From Trametopsis cervina (lineage: Eukaryota; Basidiomycota; Agaricomycetes; Polyporales; Irpicaceae), in contig MU278353.1 in assembly GCA_022385755.1 (NCBI GenBank), positions 953,000 to 1,016,999 on the forward strand: DNA of 64,000 bases. Reading direction: 5' to 3'. The translations under genes were made by a program, and so were the position numbers. The notes below the pieces were generated by a model. It had not been told where the DNA came from. It searched no databases and was given only the letters and a program-made list of their open reading frames with translations. Shown here piece by piece: positions 37,668 to 49,700 of this stretch; position 1 is the first letter of the stretch, and every line of letters begins with the position of its first letter.

Positions 37668-39501
37668 TTATCTATCCACCGTTTTGATTTCTGACAGCTC
37701 GTACTCGCCCGCTCTGTATCCGTCGAAGCTAGTTGTTGACGATCGCGAGTTCTCGTTGTTGGCGACCTCTACTTCTACCGCGACCTGCACAGCAACTTCG
37801 ATTTCTCCCGGGAAGCTATGCGAGCTTCGTTGCCTATAATGACGTCGCGGAAGAGCCACTACCTGCGGGACGCTGATGGATTGACCTCCTGCAATAGCGG
37901 ACCACGACAGCAGTCCCGGTTCCACATCGTCGGAGCCGAAATAGTAAGCCCTGCGAATGTTGAGCAATAACCGAGTGCAGTTCGTGATGGCGAAGGCCAT
38001 CGCAAACGTCACTGGTATCTGCGCCAAGCCAGGCTGAGGCAGACGTTGAGTTCAAAGACGTGAAGCATATACAGCAGTGAAGACGTACATCAGCAGCGAG
38101 CCAGATGATAACACATGCAATATATGAAGCGGTGATTCTGTAGGATGGGGAGGTAAGCACAACCTGGCCGTAAGGCGCTGGGACGTTGTTGATTACTTAC
38201 GCGAAGAAATTAACGAGTGTGTGCCTGTATACCATGTGATATACGCCAAAAGTTGGTCTTTTACTTCGTGAAAGGGCGTTACGGACTCCCTTGTACATGA
38301 ACATTGCCAAGAGAAACAGGTCGTATGCCAAGATAGGCACCCAGACTATCTTAAACGTCAGCTGAGGACTTGACGTGATGCAGAAGCTTCGTCCAGGTAG
38401 AAGCACGTTCTGCGCTGTATCCTGGTCTGTCAACGCTATCATAGTTGGGTGCTGTAAGACTCACCGATCTCAGAGGGCATCGATATTGCCAGTAATATTC
38501 CAACTATAGCGATTTGTACAATAAACGTTATGGACAGAAACGAGAGAAGCCATTTCTTTCGATTATATACCACCCATATCCATAGGAGTAGAGTCACTAC
38601 CGCAGTACTACTTAGCTTTGATCGCGCAGAGGAAACAGCGTAGCGCACCTTCTGAACTAAAGACTATGCCGAAGTAACACCAGACATCCCAGTGAAACCA
38701 GAACGAACCTGTCGAGTTCGTGAGAACAGTACGTGTAACTCGGTGCAATAAACGTACAGCTGTAAATGGGATCGTCAACAACAGCAAACGAAAAGGATTC
38801 ATTCGGACGTACAACTAGATTGCCGAAAAGTGCCTTATTATGAGCACACAAGGCCGGTTTAGCGTCACGCACCTCGCTTGACGAATTATTCCTCGCGATC
38901 GCTGGCCCGAAAGTCAGTCAGGACGTTTGCAATTTCGAGAGCAAGCTCACCAATTGCTTCAAATCTGACACATGGATTCAATGAACTGCAGGCGCGATAG
39001 AGTACGAAAACTCACAAGAGACAGAACAGGCCGAAATACCGATGCTACGTTCCTTAGCTCCTGCGGTGAGGCAGAAGAAAGACAGGAGAACACACCCATA
39101 TGTATACCACCTTGATGAATGACCACCGCTTTCTCTGTGTGCGTACGTAAGTGAGTCGAAAACGCGATCGAGACCTCTCCTCAGCGTGCTTACCCAAACT
39201 AGTTCAATCTATCACATACGAACACTTAGCATCACTGTCATTACACGGTCAGGTTACGCACCTCCCGTTCTAGCGATAGGACTGCAAAATGTAAGCGAAG
39301 ATCAGTGTATAGAAATCAGTTACTCACTGCAGTCGTACAGGACTATTGTGGCTGACACGACTGGATATGACGGGTTAGCACAGCTTATGAGCAGAAGTAA
39401 ACCCACTTACAGGCGCATAGCCTGGTGTACTGCAGATTCCACAAAGCATTGATTGCAGCTTCCGGGTCGATTTGCGCGGAGCCCTGCGCAAAGTCTTCCA
39501 T
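37668..39501 (-). CDS. DUF6533 multi-pass membrane protein, copy 2
   Basis: Paralogue of the gene at 22436-24231, in opposite orientation about 13 kb away. Spliced exons give MEDFAQGSAQIDPEAAINAL, then VSATIVLYDC, LSLEREIELVW, RKRWSFIKVVYIW and HRYFGLFCLL. Membrane spans follow, including STGSFWFHWDVWCYFGIVF, LLLWIWVVYNRKKWLLSFLS and IVWVPILAYDLFLLAMFMYK. The tail is very like copy 1 (ITNCTRLLLNIRRAYYFG and FPGEIEVAVQVAVEV). An extra intron splits the ERE/IELVW motif that is contiguous in copy 1. All exons seen remain open, so both copies appear functional. Function unknown; surface receptor or scaffold roles are often guessed for this fold but not shown. Confidence 0.76.
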
Positions 39502-40445
39502 TACATAGGCCAAAAATCTTGGGAGGACTCAAGAGGTGCGCGGAAAGCCATTCGGTATTATATGGTTGTCTCCCAACACTGGCACGAGGCGGGTGAGTAA
39601 CCGACGCCAGGTTCGAGTTCGGCAATCTGGGCGCTATTTGCTAAGACTTTAGTGAAAACAGAAACCGAGGGTGTGACAACCGGAAATAGCGATTTCCGCC
39701 CTGAGCAGCGACAGCTGTTGTACATGTTCGCGCTCAGCTGTCCAATTTTGCGGAACGCCAGCGTGTTCTTTTGGAGTCTCGCACTTCACATTTCGGTGCG
39801 TGGAGGCCTATGAACCTGCGAATATTCGGAGATGTGAGCCACTGCGATATATGCGCACAACAAATGAATGAGCAGCTTTTCTGTGACGGCGGCAAACCAG
39901 CTGTAAATCTGATATCAGATGCGCTGGTAGTTTGCCGAGCAGGGAGTCGGGGATGCTAGGCCAATACAAATCGACGTCCGCCGCGGCAATGGCAAGGTGA
40001 CCCATGTGTTCCGGTGGTGACCTGTTTGAAGCACAACCTCACTTGCGGTGAAAGCACTGCACACGTAATGCCTCTTTGAAGATGGTCGCGGCCAAGAACC
40101 ATGAAAGATACAGAGACGCCATCACATACGTTAAGTGGACACTCACTCGTTGTTTGGGCGACGGAGATGTAAGGGTCGTCGAAGTTAGGGTGTATCGCAA
40201 GTAGCTCTGCTGGCTCGGCCACTCGCCTGTGTTGTTTGCGGTCGAAGATTCACAAGTCAAGGCACTAACTCCTGCAAACCACTTAGTGCGGGCACTCAAC
40301 GTAGTGGATTACGGATGCGCCGTAAGTGTGCTACGTCGCAGATGTATTAGCTTGGTAGTATATGTATCAGTGGTACAGAAAGTCCTGATGGACGACAGGA
40401 GCGTTCCCCCGACAGCATCGGATGAGATACAGGCCACAGAAATCT
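39502..40445. other. Intergenic, no supported gene
   Basis: Short frames only; includes the upstream region of DUF6533 copy 2. Confidence 0.5.
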
Positions 40446-40948
40446 TCAGGTCAGGGTCGGGCCATTGAGTTTTGTGGACATTTCCGTCAGGGGGGGTGGA
40501 TAGTTTTGCAGGGGTTCGCTACGCAACACTGTCATCCACTGCGGCTGACAAATAAACACGCCAAACGCACCTGCGGATGTTCCACACATCCTCGCTGCTC
40601 TTCGCCAAGCGTCTCTTCGCCCACCATTCTGCCCGGCGGTGAATCCAAGCTTCATATTTCTCCTGCTCGTGCAAGGATTTGTTGCTCATGCAGAATTTGA
40701 AGTCTTCTCCTTTCTGCGCACATTCAGACATCTGACCGTACCTATATAAGGACCGCATCTGGTGATTCAGAACTGAGGCGCGACGTGAGCGGTCCATATT
40801 GGCACGAGTTTCAAAGCAGCGCACTGTGACATGATAGGAACGTGTCCATAAGACTTAAGCAGGACGGTATATCCTCTGGTGAGGGGTATATCTTCTTTAG
40901 ATGCGCGATTTCCTGTTTCACAGTGGTTTCATAGTCCAGCTTGGGCAT
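40446..40948 (-). CDS. EMI1/DUF3128-like twin CX9C protein
   Basis: Small conserved protein of the early-meiotic-induction (DUF3128) family. Three exons join in frame: 40948-40825, 40772-40571 and 40518-40446, giving 132 residues. It has two exact CX9C motifs: CLSLMDTFLSC and CAQKGEDFKFC. The conserved C-terminal block is AWIHRRAEWWAKRRLAKSSE followed by DVWNIRSEPL. CX9C pairs usually form disulfides in the mitochondrial intermembrane space through Mia40, and yeast Emi1 belongs to that group; location here is inferred. Splicing is decisive: without the two introns the frame terminates early. It ends PLTEMSTKLNGPTLT-stop. Confidence 0.85.
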
Positions 40949-41218
40949 TGTGCCAATGCGGCGGTGAGTGCAAGAGTCGAGGAGGTCGTCGTACAGTACT
41001 GAGCGGCCCGGGGTATTGCGTGATAACTAGGTTATCAGCCAAATATGCGCTTCATCGCAATCTTCTCACTACGGTCCCTCGGCAAAACCACGGAACACCT
41101 TTCTCATGCTTTTCCGCGGTCCTGAGACAGCTGCTTCCTGATGGGCGGGGGAGGGACCTGTTAGGTCGTGTAGGTCCTTGAGTCGGAGGCAGGACACAAG
41201 ACTTAACGGGCGCCTCGC

Positions 41219-41590
41219 AGGGGACGCAACATTTTCGGGCGCTTCGCGTGCCACACCGCAGGCTGCAAGGTCGAAAATGTCGCACTGCGCATTATTCCGC
41301 CATAGAATATATACAGTAAAGCCCCCGTCGTGTAGTATTAGCATTTAATATCGGGTTTTAGGTGTTTTTTCTGTTATGAAAACCATCGCTCGTTCGCAGT
41401 ACAAGGGATGCGGAACTTGTGGGCGCTTCGCGTGCCGCACCACAGGCTACAAAGTCGAAAACATCACACTGCACGTTAGTCTACCACACTACATATAAAC
41501 AACGGTCTCTATTATCTAGTACTACTACTTTTTGCTGTATTTAAGATGTTAGATCCCATATGAAAACTGTCGCTCTTGCACAAATGACAA
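41219..41590. repeat. Diverged tandem repeat of about 184 bp, two units
   Basis: The core GGGCGCTTCGCGTGCC occurs at about 41237 and again at about 41421. Similarity runs on through CGCAGGCTGCAAGGTCGAAA versus CACAGGCTACAAAGTCGAAA and through a later ATGAAAAC-TCGCTC block. Differences in the core are all transitions. No coding potential is seen. Flanking DNA from 40949 to 41788 holds no supported gene. Confidence 0.6.
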
Positions 41591-41788
41591 TCTTTGTGTT
41601 CAGAGACCTTTTATTCATATAGCACGTCGAGCACGAATACTGAACCACTCGCATGTATGAGAAAATTATGTGTAGTATAAGCGGACTTATTGTAAACTAC
41701 ATGGCATTAGGTACAATACGAGACGAGACGACTGGGGCATGCCTGCGGTATGAAGCAGGGGTTTAACAAAATAGCAGAAACTACACAC

Positions 41789-43610
41789 TTAGCTATCGCG
41801 CAGGCAGTCAATTCGGAGATATTGTTGACCTTCGTGCATCACAAGAAGTGAGGATGGCGTTGACGACGAGAGCTGAAGCTGAGGGAATAACCGAAAGAGC
41901 ATATTCCCGTCTTCACTGCGCTTTGCTCGCTGCAGCAGCATGTCCGCAAAGGCCTCGTATTCCATACCGAGGGAGCTGGCATCATTCTGGATAACTGTCT
42001 TTTCATACATATGACGCACCGCCTTGAGGAACTCGAAGGCATGAAAGCAGTGAGTCTTCTTATCCCTTGTGAAAATGCCTGCAGGCTGCGGCCACCGTGG
42101 TGTCGTTTCGTACGTGGTCGTCCCATTGTACTTGACGTTGTGCATGTGCGTTGGCACTCCATCTGAGCACAAGCCACGCTTGTGGTTGGTGGCGGAACCT
42201 TCGGGACCAGGAAACATAACTGTGCGACAGCGTTTGCAGACAGCGTTTGCTCGCTTTCGGTTTTCATTTGGTGCATCGGTCGCTACCAAACTGACAGCAA
42301 AGCAGTGGCGAGACCAGAATGTTGTCGAGCCAGACCGTCGGGCTATATTTGCACAATGTTTTTACTGAGTAACACTTTCAGATACGGCTTGTAAGAATGA
42401 TTACTCACAGACGAAGTCCTTCCGTGCAAGTCTATCGAGGATCTCTACTTCAATATCGCCAATCTTCTCCATAATTGCGCGCGGACTTTTGGGTGCAGGA
42501 GGAGGGCCGGGTGTATTGAGCTTTGATGCCACAAGCGCGTTGTTGTAGATACGGGCAGCCTCAACGTACGAGTTTGAGTTCATTCGATATGAAGCCCACT
42601 GGTGTTGCTCTCGAAGGTTCATGAAGAGGTAGTATTCATCATCTCCACTGATTTTGAGCGAATTTGGATTGATGCCAGTTTGAGCTTTGAAGAGTCGTTC
42701 ACTGCGCGTAAGTCCTTGACTATCGTTTGGAAGGGGCAGGCGATCAGAAAGAACGTTGAGGGGAGTAAACGTCAACTGGACCGGAGCCGGCTGTGGTAGA
42801 TCATCCAGGGTTGGCGGAGGTGTGTGTATTTGAGATGCCGAGGTTGGGTATAGTGAAGCTTCCGCTTGGAAGGCGGACTGTGGCTTTGAGTCAGAAATGT
42901 CGATTGGCTTGACATGACCGAATTGAGCCGAGACAGGAGTGAACGAGAAACTACTAGCATGGCCTGAGCCGAACGAAGAAGTTGCTTCGTTTACTGAAGC
43001 TCTCAATGAAGTTGACGAACTGGGCACAGGACTTGTTGGCTTTGCAAGTCCGTGTAGGTGAAAGAATTTATGCATATTGGTCTGCTTATGTCAGTCAACA
43101 GCTATTATAGACTTCACGGAATAAAACACACCTTTTGTTGCGCCTTTAGCGGCTTTCGTAGATTTATTCCAGGGGCAATAATCTGGAGCTTCTTCTCCGC
43201 TGGCTCTCCCTCCATCCATTCTCTATTTCCATCATTATTATCAAGGCTTATTGCCTTGCGCTTTGATAATGCGGTGATAGAGCGAATACTCCCTTCAACT
43301 GTAGCGCGATTGAAGGAACCAGATATGTTTAGCTCAGGACTGACCGCTTCACCAATTGCTGGCACATCGAGCGCTGACAGCTGTAAGCTCCCGTTTGAAG
43401 AGCTATCGTCGTTGTCCACAGCCGTGAGGTCCTAACAACGCGTAAGCAGTTGCGCATCTGGATAACTCGGGGTTTAACTTACTATGATGGGTAAAGTCGG
43501 TACAGTAGCCCTACTCGAGCCATCCTTTAACTGTAGCATTCCGATCGACTCAATAACTTCAACCTTCGCAGCATGCGTGTCGTGTGGAATGGGGTAGTTC
43601 AGCTAAGTAG
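41789..43610 (-). pseudogene. 3' part of an interrupted DDE-transposase-like gene
   Basis: C-terminal half of a multi-copy basidiomycete transposase-like protein. Exons run from about 43600 to 41789 with introns near 43435-43482, 43092-43135 and 42353-42408. They encode LPIIDLTAVDNDDSSS, LTRSERLFKAQTGINPNSL, DDEYYLFMNLREQHQWASY, then ARKDFVSRRSGSTTFWSRHC. A zinc-knuckle-like stretch follows (CKRCRTVMFPGPEGS, then NHKRGLCSDGV), and the end is YLRIDCLRDS-stop. The family order (DDE core, SGESFG block, acidic linker, TRSERLF block, Cys stretch) is completed by the piece at 62237-64000. The 18.6-kb element lies between them. The frame is open on this side, so the disruption looks recent. Family assignment is from memory of the shared architecture. 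Confidence 0.7.
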
Positions 43611-43649
43611 CCAGTATTATCACAATCAAAGTGGGATTTATAGCCGGTA
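43611..43649 (+). repeat. Left terminal inverted repeat
   Basis: Begins CCAGTATTATCACA and aligns without gaps to the reverse complement of 62198-62236. By eye 31 of 39 positions match; the first 14 are identical, and TGGGATT and AATA/TATA blocks follow. Confidence 0.8.
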
Positions 43650-45870
43650 TTGATGGCCAACGGATTCCGGCCGGCCGCCGTAAGGATAGCGGTAGTACTG
43701 TGCAGCTGGGCATTATGGATACTGTGATACTATCATAGATGTATTAGCATGTGTTTTGTATCCAATATAAAGGCTTTTATTGTAGAGCCGGCCAATGAAT
43801 GTAGCATACTATCCCTCGGCCGATATAAACTATGTGCTGTGATACTTCCCGGCCAATGTCAACAATGGTAGCCGGTCGATATATTGCTCAGGATGCTGAC
43901 TCTATAATATAGATAGGCCGATTGAGTTCTTCTGTGGTAACATTGGTCGGCCGATCTGACTGCCCCAATATTGATGCCTTGCCACACATAATATTGCTCG
44001 GCTGGATGACATACTTTTGTTCTGCAATACAATAATACTGGGCGGCCGGACATGATAATATCTTGCTATAGTACAGTAGTGTCAGTCGGCCGGCCATATA
44101 ATACGTTTGTAGTGGTCGGCCGGAATCAATTGTCCTCCTACCTATAATGCTAATATGTATCGGCCGGCTACAATAGGAGCACTGAGAGTGTCGTACTGAT
44201 GGTCTACAGCCCTGTAATATTGATAGACGTAGGTTATTGGAGTCCAGTAACATTGGTCGGCCGAACACCATGGCACCGTACCAGTCTCCGATAGTATCCA
44301 TCGGCTGGACATACTGGTAGACCGTTATAGCACAGTAGTAGTATGCGGCCGGTCAGACAACTCAGTAGCTTATTGCAGTGTAGTAACACAGATCGGCCGG
44401 ATACGATTGTACTGTATCTTTACTCAGTACTATACATCGGCCGGATATACTGGTAGGCGGCCGGTTAGTCAGCACACTAGGTTATTGTAGTCCAGTACTA
44501 CCGGTCGGCCGGTCATCACAGTACAATATCCTTACACAGTACTATCCATCGGCCGGACATACTGGTAAGTTATCATCACCCAGTAGTNNNNNNNNNNNNN
44601 NNNNNNNNNNNNNNNNNNNNNNNNNNNNNNNNNNNNNNNNNNNNNNNNNNNNNNNNNNNNNNNNNNNNNNNNNNNNNNNNNNNNNNNNNNNNNNNNNNNN
44701 NNNNNNNNNNNNNNNNNNNNNNNNNNNNNNNNNNNNNNNNNNNNNNNNNNNNNNNNNNNNNNNNNNNNNNNNNNNNNNNNNNNNNNNNNNNNNNNNNNNN
44801 NNNNNNNNNNNNNNNNNNNNNNNNNNNNNNNNNNNNNNNNNNNNNNNNNNNNNNNNNNNNNNNNNNNNNNNNNNNNNNNNNNNNNNNNNNNNNNNNNNNN
44901 NNNNNNNNNNNNNNNNNNNNNNNNNNNNNNNNNNNNNNNNNNNNNNNNNNNNNNNNNNNNNNNNNNNNNNNNNNNNNNNNNNNNNNNNNNNNNNNNNNNN
45001 NNNNNNNNNNNNNNNNNNNNNNNNNNNNNNNNNNNNNNNNNNNNNNNNNNNNNNNNNNNNNNNNNNNNNNNNNNNNNNNNNNNNNNNNNNNNNNNNNNNN
45101 NNNNNNNNNNNNNNNNNNNNNNNNNNNNNNNNNNNNNNNNNNNNNNNNNNNNNNNNNNNNNNNNNNNNNNNNNNNNNNNNNNNNNNNNNNNNNNNNNNNN
45201 NNNNNNNNNNNNNNNNNNNNNNNNNNNNNNNNNNNNNNNNNNNNNNNNNNNNNNNNNNNNNNNNNNNNNNNNNNNNNNNNNNNNNNNNNNNNNNNNNNNN
45301 NNNNNNNNNNNNNNNNNNNNNNNNNNNNNNNNNNNNNNNNNNNNNNNCGGACATACTGGTGGGTTATCATGGCCCAGTAGTAGTGAGTAGCCGGTCAGTC
45401 TGCACAGTAGGTTATTGTAGTGCAGTACTACCGGTCGGCCGGTCATCACAGTACAGTATCCCTACACAGTAGTATCCATCGGCCGGACATACTGATGGGC
45501 TGTACTAGCACGCTAGGATATTAGAGCTCAGTAATACTGGGCGGCCGAATCCCATAGCACTGTATCCTGACACAGTAGTATATGTCGGCCGGACACACTG
45601 GTAGGTTATCATGGCACAGAAGTAGTGGGCGGCCGATCGGTCAACATAATGGCTTGTTGGATTGTAGTAGCATACGATGGCCGAACACGATAGTAGCGTG
45701 TTGTTGCCCATAGTGATATTATAGTAGCCGTCGGCCGACCAGTACCTTGCACAGAGTAATATCAGCCGGCCGGCGATGACAGTACCTTAACAAGTCTGGT
45801 ATTACAGTTCGGCCGACCACGGTAGTACCGTGTTATCACAGTACAATAATATCTGCTGACTGGCGCTGAT
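43650..45870. repeat. Left subterminal CGGCCG array
   Basis: CGGCCGG, CGGCCGA and GGCGGCCG motifs recur every 20-60 bp, separated by AT-rich spacers with repeated CAGTA and TACTG words. A higher-order unit containing CGGCCGGACATACTGG recurs at intervals of about 106 and 136 bp after the gap. No coding potential. The array includes N's at 44588-45347. It probably serves as transposase binding sites, as subterminal repeats do in many DNA transposons. Confidence 0.85.
44588..45347. other. Assembly gap (N's) in left array
   Basis: 760 unknown bases inside the repeat array. Long frames called across it are artefacts. Confidence 0.99.
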
Positions 45871-45993
45871 TATAGCTCATTTTAACTGTTAAGTTGGTAC
45901 ACCCCTGTTCTTCCTCTGATACGCAGGCGTGTATTTCACGGTCGGCTTACAATTTGTGACAACATACTATTCCAACACAACATACAGGCGTAT

Positions 45994-46696
45994 CTACAAA
46001 TCATTGCTGCCATCAGAATCCAACTTGGTAGCATCGTCATCATCCTCGGAATCGGTCAGCTCAATGACCTCGATGGGAGGCTGTATGCTCCCAATTGAAT
46101 GTGTGACTTCGAGGCATTGGCTTGAACACTCACGTTTGCAAAGCTCCACCACCAATGATTGATAGGGGGCTGCATATCGGCCGTTCTTCTCCCTACAGCT
46201 GGGTATGTCCACCACCGGTCACCCCACATATTATCTGGGGCCGGCTGGGCATCGAAGGCAATCGCGCGAAGATCATTGAGGTTGAGATCAACCTGGTCGA
46301 ATTTGATTGTGACCTTATTGAGGAGCCAGACAAGAGGCTGGTCCAGCTGCACCTTGTCCACACGGCACTTTCCTGAGAGAATGCCGGCTTGGAAGAGGAC
46401 CGCTTTCTGAATCAAAATGAGCATATAACCGGCTATAATATATTTTTGCAACTGACCACCTCCTCAATGAGCCCCCGTTTGAATCGTGCACAGTTCAGCA
46501 CATCGTCTTCGGCAGGGAGAACCAGCAATGCTTGGCGACAGCGAGCAGCGTATACACGGAGGTATGAATCCGCCATGTTCTCAATGACATGATGGTTGCG
46601 CCAATCTTGGTCGTGAAGGAAGGTGGGGATTTGCCTCATATCCATGGTGGCGGATACGATATGAGCACCATCAAAGCTGGACGTATATATAGGCAT
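45994..46696 (-). CDS. Small KDZ-linked protein with C-terminal SIM-like motif
   Basis: Unrecognised protein of about 200 residues. Exon 1 starts MPIYTSSFDGAHIVSATMDM and ends FKRGLIEEV. Introns near 46392-46440 and 46085-46135 join it to KAVLFQAGILSGKCRVDKVQ, with DNMWGDRWWTYPAVGRR further on, and then PPIEVIELTDSEDDDDA. The last segment is a textbook SUMO-interacting-motif pattern, V-I-E-L followed by an acidic run. It starts only 46 bp after the transposase stop on the same strand. It could be a separate gene or a spliced C-terminal extension of the transposase. Role unknown; recruiting SUMOylated host chromatin factors is an inference. Confidence 0.55.
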
Positions 46697-46742
46697 AGAT
46701 TTGTGCTATCCAATCGGCGTACTCTAATGAGTCACAGGCTAT

Positions 46743-49700
46743 CTATTGAAGTGTAGATCGAGCTTCAATTGCGTGATCTTCCAGCCTCTGCCACACATAT
46801 GCTTGGCGCAAGGCGTATGCTGTATATCCTGCACCTTGCCCACGCTGATGGGTCTTGTCAGCCCTATCCGTCCATACCTTCCGATAGTGCTGATAAAACC
46901 GGGCAATGCACTCCAACTCAAATGGAATCAGAATTGCCTCCTCCTTCCATCGATCCCGCCGTGCCTTTGCCCTAAGCCATACTACTCGCCGATCTAAACG
47001 TCTGTTAGTGGCCGGGCTCATCGGTCGATCAAATGAAGGCTTACATTCATCAAGCAGCTTGCCATTGTCAATGCCGGATGGGTGTGCATCGCCCCATATC
47101 CACGACTGGTGGGTGTGTCTCAGTCCACGGATATCTGACGAAAGAAACTCCGTGCTAATTTTAAGATCATCTTTGGTCAGCGGCTTGAATCTGGTGCGAA
47201 TGGCGACTCCTTCAGGGCTGGCTTCATCGGTCATGGCATACATGATCCGACGTGTCTGCTCATAGATGCTAGCTTGTTGTCGCACGCTGGCGGCCACGGC
47301 TCGAACCTTATCCCAGGCTCTGAGTCGTTCATTGTATGCTCCAGCAGGACGGACACCTCGACGGAAGACGACCGATTTCCATGCGAGTAACACCCGGAGT
47401 GATGCAAGCCGATCTTCGGCCTGTCCTTGCCGCAATGCAAGCTCTTGTTCTATTCCTGCCTGAATCTGGTGGTTGGGGCCATTGGCAGTCACTGGGAGAG
47501 TTGAGAATAACAGGACCGGAATTTTGTAGGCCGGAACCTGATCTTGTTGCAGCTCTGAGGCAGCCGAAACCGGTTGATCCTCCGGTCCGTCCTCGTCATC
47601 GGCTGCATCCCACTCTGCTCCGTCGTAGGCCGCAGGGTCTGTTACATTGTCGAATGCATTATGCGATGATGAATTTGTGCCGGGAGCCACCGTGACCGTG
47701 TACATGCTGCCGGTATTTTCATGCGATGAAATACGCACTGCAAGTCGCCGCTCCTTGCGAATGAACTTAAGCTTATCATCGTTGCTGGCGTATCTGCCAA
47801 GCTTCCTTGCCTCGGCTGATAACGCAAGCCTGGAAATAGTCAGTATTTTATGGAATACATGTGCATCTCATACGTACTGCTCTTCCTGTAGTCGTAGGCC
47901 ATTGGCAACCCATGCCGCACGGCCAATCAAGGTAGAATCACGGCCGGTCTCTAAAGCCGAGAGGGCAGCAAGTCGATCGGCCAGGCCTGGTGCTGGAAAG
48001 ACTCAGCACAAAGTCGGCGTGAGCATAGAGCAGACATACCAGATTTCTCATTGACGTCAAAGATATCCATGGCTTCGGGACTATTCCATCTCTCCTCCAA
48101 AGCCGTTGTTTCCATAATAGACCATGCATGGCGATCTTCGGGGCTCAGAGTGCTGTTGACAGACTCAAAGGCTTCTTCGCTCGCAGCGAGCATATCGGCA
48201 GCATTTGTGTACTTTGCACGTATTCGGTTAACTGCCCTCAGACAATTCAGCGCTGAATGACAGACTATAGTTTCAGTACATACCAATGCGAATGGTTTTC
48301 ATCCAGTTGGAGTAGCCGATCTGATCATCAATTGCTTCTTGTCGATGAGCCGAGGTCATACCACGGGTCGCACGACTGGTGTCATTCAACGATGCCCATA
48401 GCGTCTCTATAATTTCACCGTCGACCATACCCACACCCTTTATGAAGTCAGGTGAGAATCGAGGCAAACACGACTGCTTGTGCCCATGGACATGGAATAA
48501 GCCGATGCCTTTCACCGTTCTCAGGTTGGGGAGGTGCTTGACCATATTACTTAGAATTGGCGAGTTTTCAATTCTGTATCCGAGGTGTACCATCCACTGG
48601 CATACAACGTCATAGTACAAAACGGCTTCAGAGAGGGAGGGATGGATGAGCCGCTCCAGACTGTTGACATAGGAGTAGTCCATATCGCGCTGCCTGCATA
48701 CCGGTGAGCATATGCCTTTTATGTTGGGTGTACAACATACTTTTCTCCACGTGTGAAGTTTACCACAGAGTGCGGTACCATGGCCCCATGCCTTGCACAG
48801 GCCGTCGCACCTATTCCTGTGGCATCTAGAGTACTTTTGTGGCCAGGTCCATTGACCGCTTTATGATCATTACAAGACGACCGCTAGAACTCAGGTTAGC
48901 ACTGCTGTTAAAATGTCAAAACGCACGGGCCCACCTGCACACGTTCAACAGCAGTACGAACATGCTCTTCAAACCTGGCTCGCCCTACAAAAAAGCCATC
49001 CCCGTCTGACAACCAAACATCATCCTCCGGGTTCTTCATCCGCTGATGCTCGGCTGCAAAGTTACCATCCATAACCAGCTGGACACGATATTTCCATCTA
49101 ACAGAACATATTCGGTCAGTACAGGTATGCAAATGGGCAGAAACATTTGCTTACTTATCCTGGTCATCCTGCCAGTGTGTAGGCAGGTTGATGTTCGGTT
49201 GAGGGCAGGCAGGGCAAAACAATGCCATTTGGCCTTTGACGTCGGCTCGATATCCGTCGTGTGTTACTCCCGTTATGCGACGTGTTTTTAAGTGCCGCCA
49301 CTGACGTATCACCCGGAGGAATTCACGGTAGCGGTTCTACAGCATTTATTCAGTAGCAAGACATTATGACAGTTTTGTACACGCACCGAAGTAAGGTGGG
49401 GCTGAATAGGGTCTGTAATTCTCTGTAGCACATTGAAATAGCTCTGCGCCGGTGTGTTACATGCTCGATTATAGAGAATAAAGTTGTCCAAGACCGCGAA
49501 GGTAAATACTGTGGCCGGCCGGTCACAGCTGGCGGGGTAGAGTCGAAGATCAAGCAACTGACGGTACCGCTCAGTGGCAGCAGAGCACTGACAGTAAAGC
49601 ACCGTAATATGATGGATACCGCTCACATCAATTACAGTGAGCTGACCGGCTTTGCGTTGGGTGCGCCCATTGAGCCCGGCCGCAGTAGACAGATCGGCTT

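Noticed and set aside
44532..45449. Long minus-strand frames across the left gap
   Set aside because: They are mostly N's translated as X; the real ends are short repeat-array sequence.
43650..45870. CRISPR-like spacing of CGGCCG repeats
   Set aside because: Motifs are short, degenerate and irregularly spaced in a clearly eukaryotic genome; they fit transposon subterminal repeats.
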